This document shows positions 54,669-64,000 of a stretch of 64,000 nucleotides of DNA, piece after piece. Origin of the DNA: Theobroma cacao. Lineage: Eukaryota > Streptophyta > Magnoliopsida > Malvales > Malvaceae. The stretch lies in contig NC_030850.1 of the NCBI RefSeq assembly GCF_000208745.1, positions 7,095,464 to 7,159,463 of the forward strand, given 5' to 3'. Both the position numbers and the translations under genes were made by a program. The notes beneath the pieces were generated by a model, which was not told the origin of the DNA, ran no database searches, and saw only the letters and a program-made list of their open reading frames with translations. How positions within the stretch are numbered: position 1 is the first letter of the stretch; every line of letters begins with the position of its first letter.

Positions 54669-57052
54669 GATGCCACAAAATATATACCCCTTACATATAA
54701 CAACTAGTCTGCATTTTAATGTTCTTGATGAGTTATTGTGTTATTAGGAAAAAATTTTCAGTTGTGTTGCTGCTGCTTGGTTTATCATTGTACTATGTGG
54801 GTGTTTAATTTGAGAATGAAAGTTGTGATGACTACCTTTTGGAATATGTCCCTTAATTGTTTCGCTTTGGTTATTGTCTTATGGTTTTATGATTGCTTTA
54901 TGGAGTTTCAGTTTAAACGTGCCACCAGTTGTGTGGTGGTCTTTGACTGATATGCTTGTATCATGTTTTGCTTTTGTGAATCCAATACATGTTGAATCAA
55001 TGCTTCAGAGTCCCATCTATTAAAGACATTGCAGCATTCAATTTGTGCTTGTTTTATGTAGTTTTGGATACAGTCATAAGATGGCAAGTACAAGCAACAT
55101 TAAAGTTGTAGAGAGATTTTGCTGGGAATGATTGTTGAAGATAGGAAAAAGATATATTCACAGATCATCTGAGAAGGCAATAGCATTAGCCCATGGATGA
55201 AAATGGGATTATAAAATGAAAATAGTCATTTACCACCATAGTTTTTAGTCTGACTGTAGGGTGTCTCTGTTCTGCTAAATAGCTCTCGACTTGCACTCAT
55301 CTCGGTAGTTTGTTAGTAAAGACACTGTTACTTCCTAAAAACATTTGCTCATTCCCATTTCTGATTATTGGCCGCAACCTTTCATTACTTAGCTATTTGG
55401 GTCGTTTGGCGTTGCAGTTGACTCCCAAAACTCCTTTCGGTTCCAAAAATGGAACCAACTGCGATCTATAGTTTGGGGAGGAAAGAACCGAATACCCATT
55501 CCTATTTTGAAACATGACAAAATTATCCCTCTATTAATTTTCACCTATTTTTGTATTCTCTTTCAAATGTACGTCATTACATTTTTTATGTATGGTTATA
55601 CTGTGGAATATAACTATTTTTAACTTGAAGTAAATTATTTTTTTTAAATTTTAAAAATTATATTTTTTGTAAGATGTTACTTCAAATTTCAAGTAGTGAA
55701 AGTGCAAAAATGAAAACTAACTTCATCGTTGCGAATGTGGTAACCTGAATCTTTTGGTCACTTTATTTTAATTTTTTTTTATTTTGATTATTTAATCATT
55801 AAAAATTTATAATGCCTACAGAATCTTTCGTCTATTTGTTTTTTAAGGAAAGAAAAAACAAGTGTCAACCCCTAAAAATTGTTAGCACCTAATTTATTTA
55901 TAAAAATTAATAATAATTAATGAAAATCATCAAATATAAATTTGCAGTAAAAAATGATAGATTTTATGAATTATATGGTTAATACTTTTTATTAATTAAC
56001 ATTAGTTAATAAAACTTATGCGTAATTTGTGATGTCATCTATAATCATGATACGGATATTTGAGCAAATTTTATATGAAATAGTTATGTGTCACATTGAT
56101 TATATCTTAATATACAATTCTATCTTAATATATAATCACTTTTTTATTTGAAGAAGAAAAAAAATTCGAACTCGTTAAACAATTCCATGATAATGTTCCA
56201 AATACATAAACTGTTAATCACCTTAATCCTTATCCTTTGCTATGAAATTTGGGTTTTATCATTAGTTTTAAACCTCTTCATGCCTTTGCTAGTAGTATTT
56301 TCATTTGATGCAGATAATGAGGTCGGTACTTCAAGAATATAGGGTATTTTCATTTGATAATGAGGTCAGTAGTTTTCTTAAGAACAGAAACCATGCTTCT
56401 AGCTCATCATCATGCTGTGGGCAAAAGTCTGAGCAAGAGAATGAGGCTGAAAATTGATTCCGCAGAAGATAATAAGGCATTAATTGTTTGATTTTAGGTT
56501 ATTTAAAACATTGACTAAAGAAGGTGAGACTGCAAGCCCATGGCTTTACCACGAAAACATTACTAAATACTACTGTTACTGCCCCTACGATAGGATTTGA
56601 CAAAATGTTGCTCCTAAATTCTGACTGATTATTTGACCTACACCTAGTATACTGTATACCCAACCTTTTCTTTTCTCAAATTCGTTATTCTATAGTCTGT
56701 CTGCAACTCCATGGAGGGAAGTGAAGTGTTTTTCCTATTTATTTGTTTGGTGGCTTCCATGACTGAAAACATTATTAAAATTAGGCGACATCTCATAACT
56801 TTTGACCACTGGTCGCCTCCTCAAACTTTTACTTGATCAATTCCACTTTTCTCAGAACTTTTATTTGATCAATTTCAGAGAAAATCTCTGACTAAAAAAT
56901 CATCTTTACAATACTTTTTTTCATAATTTGTTAATATTTTACATTACTAGTGCTCTACTTTGACTACTATGACAACTTCTTCAACAAACGATTAAAATAA
57001 CAGTAGGATGGACCAGGTAGCTTTTGAGTTCCCAATGTGGCCTTTGCAAGCC
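54669..57052. other. Intergenic between NAC and squalene epoxidase, arm 2
   Basis: Mirror of 16013-18427. NAC 3' UTR, AT-rich DNA and SQE promoter side. No gene. Confidence 0.6.
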
Positions 57053-57060
57053 TATAAAAG
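57053..57060 (+). promoter_or_regulatory. TATA box of squalene epoxidase copy 2
   Basis: TATAAAAG, 62-69 bases before the ATG at 57122. Confidence 0.65.
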
Positions 57061-57121
57061 CCTCAAAGTTCAGTTGCTGGAAACACACACTAAACACAAA
57101 AACAATTCAGTTCTCGAGAAG

Positions 57122-59842
<2,721 letters not shown>

Positions 59843-60243
59843 GAACAGGAAACACAAGCAAAATTTCATTTTAGAACCCGTAAATTCTTTTATACGAGTT
59901 AATTTTTAAAATTTTTATTTGTAGCATACCATCTCTTGTCAAAAAGGAAGAGAGAGATGAGGATCCGTAACGGGGACCGAAAAAATCCTGTTCAATTTCA
60001 CTGCTAGTTCTAGATTTGTAGGATTTAAAGCTGTTGAGTAGCTTCTAAATTTCATAGTAAATGGAGTTAATTTTCAGTATATGACTTGTACTGGCTTCAC
60101 TGGTGATGTGAATTTGATTGCATAATTATGTACGTTGGGATGGAGAGAAGAGGAGCCGAGCCACCATTATTTTTGTTGCCCCACGGCAGTTATGAATACT
60201 TGGATAAAGCAATCGAAAAACAAAATTATTGTGGTCATGTCAG
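59843..60243. other. SQE copy 2 3' flank and outer end of arm 2
   Basis: Matches 12830-13170 in reverse complement up to about 60172. The last 70 bases before the hAT element are unique. Confidence 0.6.
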
Positions 60244-61059
60244 CAGGCCCGGCCCTTGGGTAAAGCCACCCAAGCAAGGGCTTTAGACCCCTAATTTAGA
60301 AAAGGTCCCAAATTTGAAATTTTTTTATAATTTTATAATATAATTAATTATATTAAAAATATATAAAAATTAAAAATATATAAAAATAATTAATAATTAA
60401 TAAAATTATTTATTTTCTCACTTTTTAATTATGTGGTTAATAAATTTTAATTTTTTATCAATAATTAATTTCTAGAATGCTATTAATTCTCAATTATTTT
60501 TCTTATTTCCAATCAACTAACAGTCATATATATTTAATTATTTTCAACAGTTTTTTTTTTACTTATTTCTCCTATTTTCAATTAACATATTTAATAAATT
60601 TCAACAACTATTTTTTCCTTTTATATAAAATTAATTGTTTTTTTTCAATATATAATATCTATTTTGACATTTTTTTTCTCATTTACTCTTTCTTCTTTCT
60701 TTGTTTTTACTTCAATTTTCCTTCAAAGAATAAATAAGAAAGTATTCAACAATTAAGTACTATTATTCTAATATTTACAGATTTTTTATTTTAATTTAGA
60801 GTTTATATCATATTATTATATTATTTTTATTTTATGTGATAGTTTTTTTTTTTATAATTGGGAAAAAGGGATTCAAACCCTGCTCTTTAGGCATGGGATT
60901 ATACATCAACCAATGAGGCAAATGTTTGAGTACTTATTTTATGTGATAATTGATTTATTTGAATTAAAAATTTTGATTGATGATTTATATTAGTCATTTA
61001 AAAAATATATGATAGTCGCTTTAAACCTTAAACCTTATTGGGTCACCCCTGCATATCAG
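60236..61059. mobile_element. Non-autonomous hAT element with 8-bp target duplication
   Basis: The element is 60244-61051. It starts CAGGCCCGGCCCTTGGGTAA and ends GGGTCACCCCTG. The flanks CATGTCAG (60236-60243) and CATATCAG (61052-61059) agree at 7 of 8 bases. The first 300 bases match the left part of the element at 21233 (GTAAAGCCACCC and CAAGGGCTTTAG). It lacks the transposase domain, so it is an internally deleted relative. Confidence 0.8.
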
Positions 61060-64000
61060 CTCCAAGTTTCTAAGGACTGGTTTTCCCAAATTAGAATTAG
61101 ATTAGAAGATTGATCACACCAACCATCAAGAATCAAGTTCCTAAAAACAAGTGCCAAGTGTCAGCACCTAAATATCGTTAGCATCTAAGTTATTTATGAA
61201 AATTTAATATAATTTTGAAGTAAAATTTTTAGATTTTATGAATTATATGGTTAATACTTTTTATTAATCAGCATTAGTTTTTTTTTCATCATAATCAGCA
61301 TTAGCTAATAAAACTTAAGCACAATTTGTGATGCCATTTATAATCACGGCATCGATACTTGAGCGAATTTTATATAAAATATTAAGGATATCTTAATTTA
61401 CAATCAGATCTTAATATAGAATCAGTTTCTTATTTGAAAGAAGAAAAGATTTTGTACTCATTAAACAATGAAAACACATACCTAACACAAAATTAAATAC
61501 ATATAATTCTTTTTTTTATAAATTAAAAAAAATAAAATTTAACATATCACGTCTATCATATATATTTCCAAATATGCAACTTACATTTTAAATATCATTT
61601 ATGAACAATAATTAATGAAATAATATCTTATCATTTGAGCTCGCATGGGATATATATGTACAAAATAATTCATTTCTTTTTTTTATTTTAAATATGAATG
61701 TAAGGGATATTTCCATATATGCTAAAACATCAATTTCATACCATTTTTTTTCTCTAGTATGGATGATAATATATACTTAGTCAACAAATGGATATTAGAT
61801 AATATATTTAAAAAAAAATCGAAAATAAGTGAATTGATAACGTTGAAGCAAGATCCCATATCTCTATAAACTAATAAATTCATTACATTCGCCGGTTATC
61901 ATTTGTAATTAGCATGTTTGTTCTCATTATTATTTGTAATTATCTTATCCATAATAAATATTTATTGTTTGCAATGAGAGCACGCTTATTTATTTATTTT
62001 TTTTGTGGGGGGTGGGGTTTAAAAGCAATTAGCACCTTCCTAATTTGACTTAGTTTTGGATAAAAGCAAATACAACATGCAAAATCCAGCAGAATATTTG
62101 CACATGGACATGGTGTCTTCTTAATTAAGCTTAAGCTTAAGCAGACATTACTTTGTTCAGTTTTCTTTGAGTCATTAGGCAGAATTTTCAACAACGTGAA
62201 GGGAGGAATGAGTTGTCTACAATCTGTAAACACTTCCAAAATCATTATTAATTCAATTTAATCCCATCTCAAATTAAGTGAGACAAATTATGAAATGACA
62301 GATAAAGTGAGTTCATCCAACATGAGAATTATTGGTGATATTCAAATGGTGTAATCATATTCCCATTTGAGTGGACTGAATGGAAACTTAGTGTTCCAAC
62401 ACTCAAAATAGTTATTATTACTTTTAAAACGTGGTCAGTATAGAAGAATCTATAAGTTCTGTTGTTTTATTTTTCATTGCAATGGGTAAGTTAGGTAAAG
62501 CACGAGTTCAAGTGTAATCAGCATCGGCATGCAAAACATCAATAACATCGTTTTCCTTCTTCATTACATGAAACTCATTTGGCTTTAAATCTATAATTGA
62601 TATCATTTTCTTTCCTAAGCTGCACGCGTGAAAATAAATATTTTTTTTCTAAACACTGATAAAGGTTTATATTTAACGCAATATCTGTGTATTGATTACA
62701 TACACTGTCAGTAAAAGAGAGATTGTCATCTTATTAATGAATAATTAATTCAAAATTTTAAAAATTTATATTTAATTATTATTATTTTTTAAAATTTCTT
62801 CCTATTGCATATTCGAAAGATGCACATCTCTGCAGATTTGTTTGCTGTTCGGCAGCACCTTCTTGATTTGATTCGATTCTGGCCGGTTTCCTCTGCTTGT
62901 TCTCCCTAGCGTGAGCTTGGAAAACTGGGGCTGTCATGCGGATGGTGCGATTTTCTCCCATGTCGTCTTATTGATCCTTCTTTTTTTTTGTGATTTCTTG
63001 CATGCGCTGAGATGATCGGCATCCACCGAAGGGATCTCTGCGGTGGGTGTGCTCTTTGGAGGATCTTGCTGTCTAGATTCGGGTTGATTTTAGGATGCTT
63101 TAGTTTTCAGGACTGGATTCTGTTCAGGGAATGTCATGCCAATTTGCTCTGGACAAATTCTTTTTTGTTCAGTAGAGTACAGACTTTCATCTAGCTAAAA
63201 CAACTTTTATGTACCAAGAATCTCTAGTCAATCATAAGACTCTAAGTGACAGGTTGAAGGCTGACTCAATAAAATTAACACTTTTTTTTTTTAAAAAATC
63301 ACTTTGTGTGTATATTCCTTGAATTAAAAGTTAGTTTCGAATATCTTTTTTTTAATTAAAAAAAATCTTTACATAAGAAATTAAAAAATTCTCTTTTCTA
63401 AAACGAGAGAAACAAAACCCAAATTTTCATTTTTTTTAAATAAAGAACTAACCTTAAATATAAAAGGTTATAAAGCTTGACAAATGCACATAAGAGAAGA
63501 AAAGAAACCCAAAATCTTATGTGATAAATAGGTGCAAATTAAACTTTTAAGTTTGCTATATACTCCATCTTATTGCTTCACTCAATTCATCCCCATCAGG
63601 ACTCCAAAACCCATTGAAGCTTTCAACATTATGACTATTTACATTTCACATTTGTTTTACTTAGGGGTGAGCAAATGGATGAATTGAGTGGTTTGGTTTA
63701 TCATATTTAAGAATGTCAAACCCTGCTTTGTAAATAATTATAATAATATCATCCACATGCTCGATAGAATGTTTGAATATTTAGGAATTTCGAGAAATCG
63801 TTTAAAAGACGATATTGCTCATAATGGTACCATTAAGTCGATCAAGCCTCGAACTAGTTCAAAAAGGAATTTTAAGGTGAAATTAAGAGTTTCAAAGTTC
63901 AGGGATGACTCAAAATGGTAATTAGGAGTTCGAGGATCAATTCGGAGTCAAATTGAAATTTTCACTATATAGGGGTAAAATTGTAATTTTCCCATCTGCG
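61060..64000. other. Intergenic, right end of the window
   Basis: AT-rich DNA without a recognised gene. At 61140-61440 part of the sequence resembles 55860-56150 (TTAGCACCTAA.. and TTTATGAATTATATGGTTAA), a small extra copy of arm DNA. A more GC-rich stretch at 62820-63200 has a 60-codon frame (63012-63194) that I cannot assign. From about 63660 to the end the sequence (CATGCTCGATAGAATGTTTG, then GGGGTAAAATTGTAATTTTC) looks like retroelement edge DNA, but no LTR border is visible. Confidence 0.45.

Noticed and set aside
54908..55093. 61-62 codon frame shared by both arms (also 17997-18185)
   Set aside because: It lies opposite the NAC 3' UTR, has no family motif, and is shared only because the arms are copies.

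Overview
The window is eukaryotic nuclear DNA from a dicot plant. It is AT-rich, its genes carry GT-AG introns, and every recognisable product belongs to a plant family. I cannot name the species. There are ten gene models I can support, several broken gene copies, and a set of DNA transposons. Two single N bases (33945 and 51687) show that this is an assembled genome sequence.

Left part (1-12.2 kb). A single-exon proline-rich membrane protein of the TED7 type is on + (1661-2686). A two-exon defensin-like secreted peptide is on - (4781-5305). FAS2, the WD40 subunit of chromatin assembly factor 1, is a 12-exon gene on - (6073-9646) with an E2F-type site just upstream. A cell-wall/vacuolar invertase inhibitor (PMEI fold) is on - (11604-12131).

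The main structural feature is a large inverted duplication. Arm 1 (about 12.83-21.23 kb) holds squalene epoxidase (-) and a NAC082-type transcription factor (-). Arm 2 (about 50.84-60.17 kb) holds the same two genes in mirror order on +. The arms are about 8.3 kb without later insertions and are separated by about 29.6 kb. The inner edge of both arms lies at the end of a hAT transposon, and two Mutator-type MITEs entered arm 2 only. Both NAC copies are intact and keep a conserved 49-codon upstream ORF. Squalene epoxidase copy 1 is intact. Copy 2 has lost one splice acceptor and one splice donor.

Between the arms lie a hAT element with a remnant of its transposase dimerisation domain, a relic of the last squalene epoxidase exon, a decayed plant-mobile-domain gene, two alcohol dehydrogenase genes in tandem (-), a SYF1 splicing-factor gene fragment split by a MITE, and a 19-exon SPT5-like elongation factor (-) with signs of decay. 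ADH copy A has a Tyr in place of one structural-zinc Cys. Copy B keeps all ligands. Both ADH promoters share TATA and AAACCGCTGTT motifs.

Right end (60.2-64 kb). A second, shorter hAT element with a near-perfect 8-bp target duplication is followed by AT-rich DNA without recognisable genes and a possible retroelement edge. The genes do not form a pathway; this is ordinary plant gene space reshaped by duplication and transposons.
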